Positions 54,461 to 61,387 of a stretch of 64,000 nt of DNA are shown one piece after another (the first letter of the stretch is position 1; every line of letters starts with the position of its first letter). The notes below the pieces were generated by a model, which had not been told where the DNA came from, made no database searches, and saw only the letters and a list, made by a program, of their open reading frames with translations. Source of the stretch: CAZMSD01 sp964568855 (GTDB lineage: Bacteria; CAIWAD01); NCBI GenBank assembly GCA_964568855.1, contig CAZMSD010000003.1:108442-172441 (forward strand), written 5' to 3'. Made by a program: the position numbers and the translations under genes.

Positions 54461-55363
54461 CTACTCCTCGATCCCCCGCATCCAGCGCTTGAGCCTTCTC
54501 CAGCTTTCGATCCAGGCCTGGCGGAAGCGGGCAGCCTCCCAGGCCCAGCCCTCGCTGCTGGGCACGAGGGGCAGGATCCGCGGCTCGTCGTGGAGGAGCT
54601 TGAGGAAATCGTAGGCCGCAGCCACGGGACGCAGCAGGCTGCGCCGGGGATTGGCGTCCAGAGCCAGCACGCGGTCCTCGTGCTGCAGCCAGTTGGCCAG
54701 GTGCGGATCGCGGTGACGGTATCCGGCCTGATGCAGCCGCTCCAGCAGCTCGACGACCTGCGGCCAGTGCCGCTCCTCCACTGGTTCTCCCTGCGCGTAT
54801 TCGTAAAGCAGAAGGGATTCCAGCACCATGCCCAGGCGGCGGCGTTCCAGCACCATCACCGGCCGCGGCAGGGGAAAGCCGATCCGCAGGAATTTCAGCG
54901 AGGAACGGAAGACCTGCTCGGCCTCGCCGCGGCGGTAGAGCGTGCTCAGGCGGTTCAGGGTCCGCCGGTCCCACCAGCGCGGACGTTTTACCACCCAGGG
55001 GCCGGGGGGCGGCTGGGCAGGCACCTGAGTCTCGCGGCTGCTTTCGCCCGCGATCGGTTCTTCCGCATTCGGATCAGACATGGACTGCGAGGGAGGGTCT
55101 TGCGGGGAGACTACAGCGGCAGGCCCGTCGCTTGAGGGGTCCCTGCTCATCCCGGAGGCTCCCGGCAGGCGATGGAAAAGAAGCACCTGGCTGCGCCCGT
55201 CGTCCCGCAGCACGCGATCCGGGTGATCCAGAGCGTCCAGCAGGCGCAGCGGGTCGGGCGCCCAGTCCGCCGCCCAGTCGGCCTTCAGGCAACGCCAGCC
55301 GCCGGGCAGGCGCAGCGCGTGGAAACCGTCTCCGCTGCTTTCTATTCGATCATCGCCTTTCAT
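54461..55363 (-). CDS. LPS-type (Kdo/WaaP family) kinase with long N-terminal extension
   Basis: A 300-residue protein with a kinase core from about residue 122: PWVVKRPRWW gives the ATP-binding Lys, and GYRHRDPHLANWL is a catalytic loop like those in Kdo and heptose kinases. A DANPRRS segment supplies the metal-binding Asp. Before it lies an N-terminal part (about 1-70, with GFHALRLPGGWRCLKAD) joined by a Pro/Ser-rich linker (about 71-121). Shorter starts at internal Met residues would remove the extension. LPS core phosphorylation is the likely role. It diverges from the HD-like gene; a GTAACAC heptamer (55374) lies in the gap. Confidence 0.72.
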   Translation of the reverse strand: MKGDDRIESSGDGFHALRLPGGWRCLKADWAADWAPDPLRLLDALDHPDRVLRDDGRSQVLLFHRLPGASGMSRDPSSDGPAAVVSPQDPPSQSMSDPNAEEPIAGESSRETQVPAQPPPGPWVVKRPRWWDRRTLNRLSTLYRRGEAEQVFRSSLKFLRIGFPLPRPVMVLERRRLGMVLESLLLYEYAQGEPVEERHWPQVVELLERLHQAGYRHRDPHLANWLQHEDRVLALDANPRRSLLRPVAAAYDFLKLLHDEPRILPLVPSSEGWAWEAARFRQAWIESWRRLKRWMRGIEE

Positions 55364-55507
55364 CTGCTGGAAGGTAACACATGCTCGGTCCTCCTCTTTA
55401 ACTTGAAGCTTCCTCGGGAAGCGACCGGCGTCCCGTGGAAACGAGCCTGAGTCGCCCGGCATGCATGCCGGAACCGCGCCGTGGAGGATTGTCACGAGGA
55501 GGCCCTG

Positions 55508-56062
55508 ATGGCTATCGACAAAGACGTTCGTGAGCTCTGGCCCGAGCTGGAATGGATCGAAAGTGAGGAGCTGCGGGAGAAGACGGCGCTGGCCTGGGAG
55601 AGAGCCCTGGCCCGCAGCCCGCTCTCCGGAGAGGACCTGCGGCGCATCCCCTTCACCCTGCTGCATCCGACCGACCTGAGCTTCATGGATCACAAGCGCT
55701 GCGTGGTGCACATCGCCGTGGAATCGGCCAGGGCCATGCGTTCTTTCATGGGAGGCAGCCTGCCCATCGACCTGGACACGGTGGCGGCGGGGGCGATCCT
55801 GGCCGACGTGGGCAAGCTGCTGGAGTACGAACTGGATTCGAAAGGTGAAGCGGTGCAGAGCCCGCGCGGCAAGTACCTGCGTCACCCCTTTACCGGTGTG
55901 GCTCTGTGCATGGAATGCGGTCTGCCCGACGCCGTGTCGCACATCGTGGCCACCCATGCCGGGGAGGGCAACCTTGTGAAACGCAGCGTGGAGGCCTATA
56001 TCGTGCACCACGCCGACTTTATGAGCTACGAACCCGTCGCGAAACGGCTCCAGGTCGAATAA
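55508..56062 (+). CDS. HD-domain-like protein with altered HD pair
   Basis: A 184-residue soluble protein with the helical order of an HD phosphohydrolase: CVVHIAVES, then AAGAILADVGKLLEYE, then YLRHPFTGVAL, SHIVATHAGEG and IVHHADF. In most HD proteins the second block reads LLHDIGK; here it reads ILADVGK, so the His is replaced by Ala99 next to Asp100. The other His and Asp positions look intact. It may use a different metal set or be a binding protein. AGGAGG precedes the ATG, which decides the start. Substrate is unknown. Confidence 0.75.
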   Translation: MAIDKDVRELWPELEWIESEELREKTALAWERALARSPLSGEDLRRIPFTLLHPTDLSFMDHKRCVVHIAVESARAMRSFMGGSLPIDLDTVAAGAILADVGKLLEYELDSKGEAVQSPRGKYLRHPFTGVALCMECGLPDAVSHIVATHAGEGNLVKRSVEAYIVHHADFMSYEPVAKRLQVE

Positions 56063-56064
56063 GC

Positions 56065-56106
56065 GACCGGAGCCACCGGACTTGGAGAGTCCGATGAACT
56101 CCGGTC
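56065..56106. terminator. Nested stem-loop after the HD-like gene
   Basis: An outer 8-bp stem (GACCGGAG at 56065-56072 with CTCCGGTC at 56099-56106) encloses an inner 6-bp stem (CGGACT / AGTCCG, 56077-56093). It begins three bases after the stop codon. No T-run follows, so termination or mRNA 3'-end protection is inferred. Confidence 0.4.
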
Positions 56107-56262
56107 TGCACGGCCACGGTAGGTTGCAGACGTACCAGCGGACCGACAAGGTCCACCTGGGGTGCCGCGGCGCGTTATTCCCCCATCAGTTTTTACGATG
56201 CCTCAGAATTTTTCCGCTTGAAGCGAACGGCTGGATCTTCGGCCGACGTCGCGATACCCGTG
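56107..56262. other. Intergenic stretch before the tandem array
   Basis: No gene was recognised. It contains an A/T-rich patch (CAGTTTTTACG and CAGAATTTTTCCG near 56187-56217) and leads straight into the first hairpin unit of the array. Confidence 0.4.
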
Positions 56263-56407
56263 CCGGAGATCAGCAGCACCGAAAGGTGTCTGCTGCATCT
56301 CCGGGCTGACCATGCGGTCTGCTTCGAAGGCTGCTCCGGAGATCAGCAGCGTCGCAGGTGTCTGCTGCATCTCCGGACTGACATGCGGTCTGCCGTGCAG
56401 GATTCGC

Positions 56408-56507
56408 NNNNNNNNNNNNNNNNNNNNNNNNNNNNNNNNNNNNNNNNNNNNNNNNNNNNNNNNNNNNNNNNNNNNNNNNNNNNNNNNNNNNNNNNNNNNN
56501 NNNNNNN
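56408..56507. other. Assembly gap (100 Ns) inside the array
   Basis: Exactly 100 N characters, the usual placeholder size for a gap of unknown length. It falls inside the tandem array, so repeats have probably been collapsed or left unassembled. Confidence 0.98.
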
Positions 56508-56782
56508 GGCTTCGAAGGCTGCTCCGGAGATCAGCAGCACCGCAGGTGTCTGCTGCATCTCCGGACTGACATGCGGTCTGCCGTGCAGGATTCGCTCCGG
56601 AGATCAGCAGCACCGAGAGGTGTCGCTGCATCTCCGGGCTGACCATGCGGTCGGCTTCGAAGGCTGCTCCGGAGATCAGCAGCACCGCAGGTGTCTGCTG
56701 CATCTCCAGGCTGACCATGCGGTCGGCTTCGAAGGCTGCTCCGGAGATCAGCAGCACCGCAGGTGTCTGCTGCATCTCCAGG

Positions 56783-56820
56783 CTGACCATGCGGTCTGCT
56801 TCGCAGAACCGCATGGTCAG
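56783..56820. terminator. Long perfect hairpin closing the array
   Basis: CTGACCATGCGGT (56783-56795) pairs perfectly with ACCGCATGGTCAG (56808-56820). Inside, CTGC pairs with GCAG around a TTC loop, leaving a single unpaired A. The right arm contains the stop codon of the P460-like gene on the minus strand. It could act as a terminator for that gene; there is no clear T-run. Confidence 0.55.
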
Positions 56821-57293
56821 TTGTTGCACATGCCGTCCATCAGGCCCGCGCCCCGGTCCGCGATCGCGTCGAGACTCGGGTCGAGCATGAACCACTCCCA
56901 GCGCTCGTGCTCGGTGTTGAAGTCCCCTCCGCGCTTGACCATGGCCAGTAGACCGCCCGTATCCGCGAAGACCTGCTCCCCGGTCCCTTCGTCCCAGGTG
57001 AAGGTCTCCTTCACCAGGATGCTGCCCTCGGGATATTCTCCGTCCTCGGGCGCCGCTCCGTCGGCCGCGTAGATCCTGCGTGAAAATGCGTCGCCCGTGG
57101 CGGCATGCGCGTCGGCCAGGCCGGGAATCTCCGAAATCGTGTAGTCCACCAGCTCCCAGTTCGCGTAACCGTCGAAATCGCCCAGCTCAGCCGAGAAGCC
57201 CTCGTCGCTCCCGTTCCCGCTGTTGCTGCATCCGGACCAGAACAAGACGGTGACCATAACGAGCAGCCCTCCAAGACTCGTGATTCGCATCAT
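56817..57293 (-). pseudogene. Cytochrome P460-like lipoprotein gene, truncated at its haem motif
   Basis: A 158-residue exported protein with a lipoprotein-type signal (LFWSGC). The body resembles the cytochrome P460 domain: YPEGSILVKETF, LLAMVKRGGD and HERWEWFMLD are in the expected order. Family members then have a C-terminal CxxCH that binds haem covalently. Here the frame reads GMCNN and stops at TGA. The next bases are CCATGCG; deleting the A of TGA would read TGC CAT, giving CNNCH. So the motif is cut by one base at the exact edge of the tandem array. This may be real decay, repeat-driven change or an assembly error next to the gap. Confidence 0.6.
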
Positions 57294-57337
57294 TTCGTAT
57301 TTCCTTCCATGCGCTGTTGATTTACCGGTGTCTCACA

Positions 57338-57727
57338 TCAGTTGTCGAGCGCTCCCTCCTCGATCCAGGTTTCGATCAACTCGACTTGTTCTTCGGGGAG
57401 CGTTCCCACGAGGGGCATTCTGGCCGCCGGATCCTCCGCGCGCAGGCGCTGCACCAGCAAGCTGCCCGCGGGATCGCCGGGCGAAACGGCGGCACCGCTG
57501 CTCCCGCCGGCCAGCAGACCCTCGCGGCTGCTCAGGTCCAGGTCGCCGCTGCCGCTCCCGGCCGTGTGACACAGAACGCAGCGCTCGTCGAAGATCGGCT
57601 GGATCCGGGAAGTGTAACCGACGTCCAGCGGGCTGTCTTCGGGCGCCACGGGCAAGTCGCCGAAATCGTCGCAGCCGGCAAGTGTCGCGGCCGCGCACAG
57701 TACGACTACGGCATTCCTCGTGCTCAC
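57338..57727 (-). CDS. Cytochrome c-like lipoprotein
   Basis: A 129-residue exported protein. A GTG start at 57727 lies in a GTGA overlap with the stop of the YceI gene. The lipobox is TLAGC. IQPIFDERCVLCHTAG near residues 42-57 has one haem c motif and matches the planctomycete-type cytochrome c domain. RMPLVGTLPEEQVELIETWIEEGA near the end provides the distal Met and the usual C-terminal helix. It belongs to a four-gene redox cassette with YceI and the haem-motif barrel upstream. Confidence 0.82.
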   Translation of the reverse strand: MSTRNAVVVLCAAATLAGCDDFGDLPVAPEDSPLDVGYTSRIQPIFDERCVLCHTAGSGSGDLDLSSREGLLAGGSSGAAVSPGDPAGSLLVQRLRAEDPAARMPLVGTLPEEQVELIETWIEEGALDN

Positions 57728-58371
57728 GGACGATCCGCCGGGAATTCGCTCGAGGCCCAGAATTCCACTTCCACCTGGATCTCGTCGGCCACCTTAAGGA
57801 ACAGGAACTCGGGTCGCGGTATCTCGTAATCGGAGAGCTTGACGATGAAGGCGCAGGTTCCGTGCAGCACGGGTCCCTCGGAACCCGTGGGAGTTCCGCG
57901 CCCGCTGTCGTGCAGGACGACTTCCACTTCCATCTCCTCTCTGCGAACCACCCCGTGCAGACCGAACTCGCCCTCGACATCAAGCTCGAGCGACCGGCCG
58001 TCGGCCAACGTTCCGTTTCCCGGGCCAAGGCAGCCGCGCAGGGAATAACTAGCCTCGGGGAAGCGCTCCGCGTGCAGGTGGTTCTTGCGCATGTGCCTGT
58101 TGCGCATGGAGATCCCCGTATCCAGCGAGGCCAGGTCCACGCTGAACTCCGCGGCGGTTTCAGCGCAGGGTGCCAGCGGATCCACGCGGATCGTGCCCTC
58201 GATCGTGTGAGAGACGCCCTCGAACGACTCGAGGGTGGCCTCCGAGACGAAACGCACCTGGTTGTAATCCTTCCCGGGATGAATCCGGAATTCCCGCTCC
58301 TCAGCCTCCGCCTCCGGAGGGCCGAAGAAGAACGCCGACAGGCTCAACGCAGCAAGCAACACATGTGACAC
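57724..58371 (-). CDS. YceI-like exported lipid-binding protein
   Basis: A 215-residue protein with a signal peptide (start GTG at 58371, GGGAGGA upstream, cleavage near EAEAE). The mature part matches the YceI fold, a lipocalin-like barrel that binds isoprenoid lipids: NQVRFVSEATLESFEGVSHTIEG, MRNRHMRKNHLHAERFPEASY and FGLHGVVRREEMEVEV. In several bacteria YceI proteins are encoded beside cytochromes and may carry quinones or polyprenols. The start codon is part of a GTGTCAC heptamer. It lies 16 bases after the barrel gene. Confidence 0.88.
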   Translation of the reverse strand: MSHVLLAALSLSAFFFGPPEAEAEEREFRIHPGKDYNQVRFVSEATLESFEGVSHTIEGTIRVDPLAPCAETAAEFSVDLASLDTGISMRNRHMRKNHLHAERFPEASYSLRGCLGPGNGTLADGRSLELDVEGEFGLHGVVRREEMEVEVVLHDSGRGTPTGSEGPVLHGTCAFIVKLSDYEIPRPEFLFLKVADEIQVEVEFWASSEFPADRP

Positions 58372-58387
58372 GTAATCCTCCCGCGTA

Positions 58388-59476
58388 TTACATGAAGAAG
58401 TAGAATTGCAGGTCGATGATCAGCCGTTCCCGACCGTCCGTTTCGCCTTCGTAATACAGAGCCGCTCCGGGTTGCAGGGCGAAGAAGGGATAGGGAATGT
58501 AGTCCAGGGACAAGCGGTGCCTGGTTCGGTGGCCGGAGGCCTGATCCAGGTCGCCGTCCCAGAAATCGTAGCTGTAAAGCAGCTCCAGTCCGCGGCGAAG
58601 CTGCCACCCGACCTGCTGCGACACAGCGAGGCCGTCCCGCGCGTCTCGCGCCAGGTCAGCTTCTCCCAGCCAGGTGAAGGGTTCCAAGTGCAATCCGGCG
58701 AACGCACCGAGTACATCGCGGTTGCGCGACCCGGGAACCTCGTTGTGATGCGCCGAAGCGCCCAGGCTGAGCGCGATGCGGCCAAGGCTGTTCTGCCAGG
58801 CCGCCCGGCCCGTCAGCGCCGCGCCCGTATCACCGTCCAGCAGGGCGCTGGTACCGTTGCCCAGCGACAGGCTGAAGGACCAGTGCCGGGGATGGAACTC
58901 GAACTCCAGTCCCGTGTCCACTCCCGTCAATCCGAAGCCGGTCATCTCCCGCGTGAACACGTTGTGATCCACGCTGCGCCAACCGAAGGAAGGCGTGAAC
59001 CGGCCGACCCGCAGACTGCCGTGCAGCGGCAGGACCGCCGCCAGGCCGTAGACCTCGTAACCGGAGCGCAGGCCCTTGTCGAAGGCCACTCGGAAGCGCT
59101 CGTCCAGCTTGAAATCCAGGTAGATGTCGCCCTGCATCTGGAAGAAGCCCCCAAGTCCCGCTTGACTGCCGGTAATTTCGTCGAGCAGGAATTCCTGCTG
59201 GTAGACGGTCCTGAGATCGAGTCCGGCGCCCACCCGCTCCGAGAGCCGGGGATCAAGCCGCTCCAGTTCGATCATCTCCAGGTTGCGCTCCGCGAGCTCG
59301 GTACCGGCGAAGAACTGGCTGCCGTAGCTGTTGCGCATGCCGCCGCCGCCAGGACTGACGTGGCAGAGGTGACAGGACTGCGCGTAGCGCACCGAGTACC
59401 GCGGGAGGGCGTCGGCGATGGTCGTCAGCACCAGGATCAAGACGAAAACGGTCCCTGCTTTCAGACTTCGGATCAT
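58388..59476 (-). CDS. Outer-membrane barrel with N-terminal haem c motif
   Basis: A 362-residue exported protein. Signal peptide at residues 5-23. Right after it is SCHLCHVSPGGGGMRNSYG, a CxxCH haem c motif followed by a Gly-rich segment. The rest is an outer-membrane barrel: alternating strands, turns such as SLGNGTSALLDGDTG, and a terminal LIIDLQFYFFM. CxxCH plus GGGxRNxYG at the start of a barrel recurs in cytochrome-associated outer-membrane proteins, but I cannot name a family. It heads the cassette with YceI, cytochrome lipoprotein and P460-like genes. It may conduct electrons across the outer membrane. Confidence 0.7.
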   Translation of the reverse strand: MIRSLKAGTVFVLILVLTTIADALPRYSVRYAQSCHLCHVSPGGGGMRNSYGSQFFAGTELAERNLEMIELERLDPRLSERVGAGLDLRTVYQQEFLLDEITGSQAGLGGFFQMQGDIYLDFKLDERFRVAFDKGLRSGYEVYGLAAVLPLHGSLRVGRFTPSFGWRSVDHNVFTREMTGFGLTGVDTGLEFEFHPRHWSFSLSLGNGTSALLDGDTGAALTGRAAWQNSLGRIALSLGASAHHNEVPGSRNRDVLGAFAGLHLEPFTWLGEADLARDARDGLAVSQQVGWQLRRGLELLYSYDFWDGDLDQASGHRTRHRLSLDYIPYPFFALQPGAALYYEGETDGRERLIIDLQFYFFM

Positions 59477-59544
59477 CGGGGGCTCCGGATTGAATTCTCA
59501 TTTCGGCCTGATCCACGTTTGTCCGCGAAGGGATGCAGCCCTTC

Positions 59545-59564
59545 CTTAGCAAGTGCTTACTAAG
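59545..59564. promoter_or_regulatory. Operator-like inverted repeat upstream of the redox cassette
   Basis: CTTAG-C-AAG-TG-CTT-A-CTAAG is symmetric apart from a C/A and a T/G pair, about 70 bases before the barrel gene start. It resembles a repressor operator. Confidence 0.4.
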
Positions 59565-59594
59565 TTGTGACGACGATACTAAGACTCAACTATG

Positions 59595-59613
59595 ATTGTG
59601 AATGTTCCACAAT
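59595..59613. promoter_or_regulatory. Second inverted repeat, ATTGTG-N7-CACAAT
   Basis: A perfect 6-base inverted repeat with a 7-base spacer about 120 bases before the barrel gene. The two-fold symmetry and AT-rich surroundings fit a regulator site; the regulator is unknown. Confidence 0.35.
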
Positions 59614-59749
59614 TTTCACTGGCAGGGCAAATTTTCTGGATAAGCCCGGATTCAACTTTGAATTGAACTCCAGTATGGACGTGCGCTCAGGAATGAGCTT
59701 AGAGAGGTAGGAATCGCGGGCAGCTGATGATTGATCAGTGAACGTCAGC

Positions 59750-61387
59750 TCAGGAAATAGGTGCCCCGGCCTCCTGCCAGAGCCGACGTTCCTCTTCGCT
59801 GAGCAGGTAGCGATCCTGCCAACGTTCCGGACTGCGAAGGTTCACCGCCTCCACGAGAGCCCTGCGCAATCCATCGTCCATGGGCATGGGCAGGATGCGC
59901 TGCAGCAGAGCGCGGTCGAACTCCCCGGCCGCGCAAAGACAACCCAGGGCGGCTCGGCGGGTGGACTCCCCGGCAAGCCATTCCGCCAGACGGTCCCTGA
60001 GTTCTTCACGCGAACCCAGCCAGTTCCAGATCCTGCGAACCGAGGCTTCGTCCAGCGAGGCGTCGCAGGAATCGCGGAAGAGCCGTTCCAGGTCCTCCTG
60101 GCCGGGCGACCAGTAACGGTTCACCAGTTCGTCGCCGCCCTCGCGGGCCAGCAGGCGCAGGGCCTGCTCCGCGCTCACGCCGTCCAGGCGCGCAGCCTGT
60201 AACACGCCTGGCTCGCCGCAATGCTCGAAGAGCTCCCAGGCGATCTCCGCGGGAAGCTCCAGGGCTTCGCCGGTTTCGTGATACAGACCCGATCCATCGC
60301 GGCCCGCGCGGCAGAGTCCGTCCAGCAGGGCGCGGCGGAGTTCCGCGCCGGGTTCGCCGGCGAGCAACTCGAGCGCCAGAGCGGGCTGGACCTCGGGGTG
60401 CTCCAGCAGGCGCTGCCGGGCCTCTTCTGAGAACTCGGCCTCTTCCAGGGCGGCCGCCAGCATCCGCTGGTACGCCGGCTCCCGCTCGAGTCCCCGAAAG
60501 GGATCGCGTTCCGCCTCCCGCCGGGCTGGATCGCGGAAGGCGTTGAGCAGCAGGTCGCGGAGCCCCGGTTCCCCCAGGGCATTGAGGAAGGAATCGCGGC
60601 GCGCGGGCGTCGCTCCGGCATTGCCGGAAGGCGATGGATCCGCGTCCAGGACGCCCAGCAGCAGGCAGTCGAGCGCCAGGTCCCGCGGGACCTTCAGTCG
60701 TTCGAGGTTGAGCAGCAACTCGGGCAGGCGCAATTGCCTGTACCACGACCAGACGCGCGAGGCCGCGTCCCGTGAATTCAATTGGAAGCGTCCGCCCAGC
60801 AGCGCGGATTCCGTTTCGGCCACCCGCTGCAGGATATCAAGTTCCCGGCGGCGGGGCAGGTTGCGGTCCAACACTTCCTGCAGCAGCTCGTGCGTCCAGG
60901 TTTTCAGCCGGCTGAGCCGGCGCGTCGCGGGGGCCGAGAGCCGGGAGTGCTTCAGCGCCTCCAGCAGCACGGACATGGGCAGAGGGAAGCTCTCGTGTCT
61001 CACGAACTGCTGCTTGCAGCGCAGGCTCGTGCGCGGCGAGAAGATCGCCGCGATTCGTTCGGGCTCCCGGACCACGGCCCGCATCAGGTAATCGAGCCCC
61101 TCGTCGCTGAAGCCCTCCCCTTCGTCCAGTCCGATTACGGTTTCAAAATCGGGCGACTGTCGAAAGAGGACGTCCACTCCCAGGTGCCGCGAGCCGCGTT
61201 CGCCCGGTTTCCGCAGCAGCTCGTAGGACACCAGCTCGCCCGGGCTGGCCTGCCAGGGCGCCCGCAGCCGGATGAATACATCGCGCTTGAGGTTCCGGAA
61301 ATCCCTGACCCAGGCCGCGCTCTGCTCGCCGACGATGTTCCTGACTCTCCCGAAGGAGCGGCCCAGGCTGGTGCTCTCGGACATCAT
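59750..61387 (-). CDS. Large alpha-helical repeat protein of unknown function
   Basis: A 545-residue protein with no signal peptide, membrane segment or known catalytic motif. It is rich in Leu, Arg, Glu and Ala, with many short amphipathic helices such as LRRALLDGLCRAG and ARQRLLEHPEVQPALALELL, consistent with an alpha-solenoid (HEAT-like) fold. The N-terminal 140 residues are less repetitive and contain a Cys pair-free region with KPGERGSRHLG and VDVLFRQSP. Its ATG overlaps the stop of the preceding gene as ATGA (61384-61387). I do not recognise a family. Confidence 0.65.
   Translation of the reverse strand: MMSESTSLGRSFGRVRNIVGEQSAAWVRDFRNLKRDVFIRLRAPWQASPGELVSYELLRKPGERGSRHLGVDVLFRQSPDFETVIGLDEGEGFSDEGLDYLMRAVVREPERIAAIFSPRTSLRCKQQFVRHESFPLPMSVLLEALKHSRLSAPATRRLSRLKTWTHELLQEVLDRNLPRRRELDILQRVAETESALLGGRFQLNSRDAASRVWSWYRQLRLPELLLNLERLKVPRDLALDCLLLGVLDADPSPSGNAGATPARRDSFLNALGEPGLRDLLLNAFRDPARREAERDPFRGLEREPAYQRMLAAALEEAEFSEEARQRLLEHPEVQPALALELLAGEPGAELRRALLDGLCRAGRDGSGLYHETGEALELPAEIAWELFEHCGEPGVLQAARLDGVSAEQALRLLAREGGDELVNRYWSPGQEDLERLFRDSCDASLDEASVRRIWNWLGSREELRDRLAEWLAGESTRRAALGCLCAAGEFDRALLQRILPMPMDDGLRRALVEAVNLRSPERWQDRYLLSEEERRLWQEAGAPIS

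Larger units (their letters stand above)
56263..56820. repeat. 72-73 bp tandem array of hairpin units
   Basis: Six units are visible, starting with CCGGAGATCAGCAG at 56263, 56336 (before the gap) and 56524, 56597, 56669, 56741 (after it). The spacing is 72 or 73 bases. Each unit has a hairpin: GGAGAT-CAGCAG-CACC pairs with GGTG-CTGCTG-ATCTCC with one-base bulges. The intervening part comes in two versions: ...GACCATGCGGTC(T/G)GCTTCGAAGGCT... and ...GACATGCGGTCTGCCGTGCAGGATTCG.... Both strands are open for long stretches because 72 is a multiple of three, but I see no sign of real coding. The array ends in a perfect inverted copy of part of the unit. True copy number is unknown because of the gap. 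Confidence 0.85.
59477..59749. other. Intergenic region upstream of the redox cassette
   Basis: No gene recognised in these 273 bases. They are markedly AT-richer than the flanking genes. Besides the operator-like repeat there is ATTGTG-N7-CACAAT at 59595-59613. The region probably holds the promoter of the minus-strand cassette and the 3' end of the upstream minus-strand gene. Confidence 0.45.

Noticed and set aside
56263..56820. CRISPR array
   Set aside because: There are no unique spacers; the whole unit is repeated, and no cas genes are nearby.
56203..57072. Open frames on both strands through the tandem array and the Ns
   Set aside because: They exist because 72 is a multiple of three and cross the N gap; no start signal or plausible protein.
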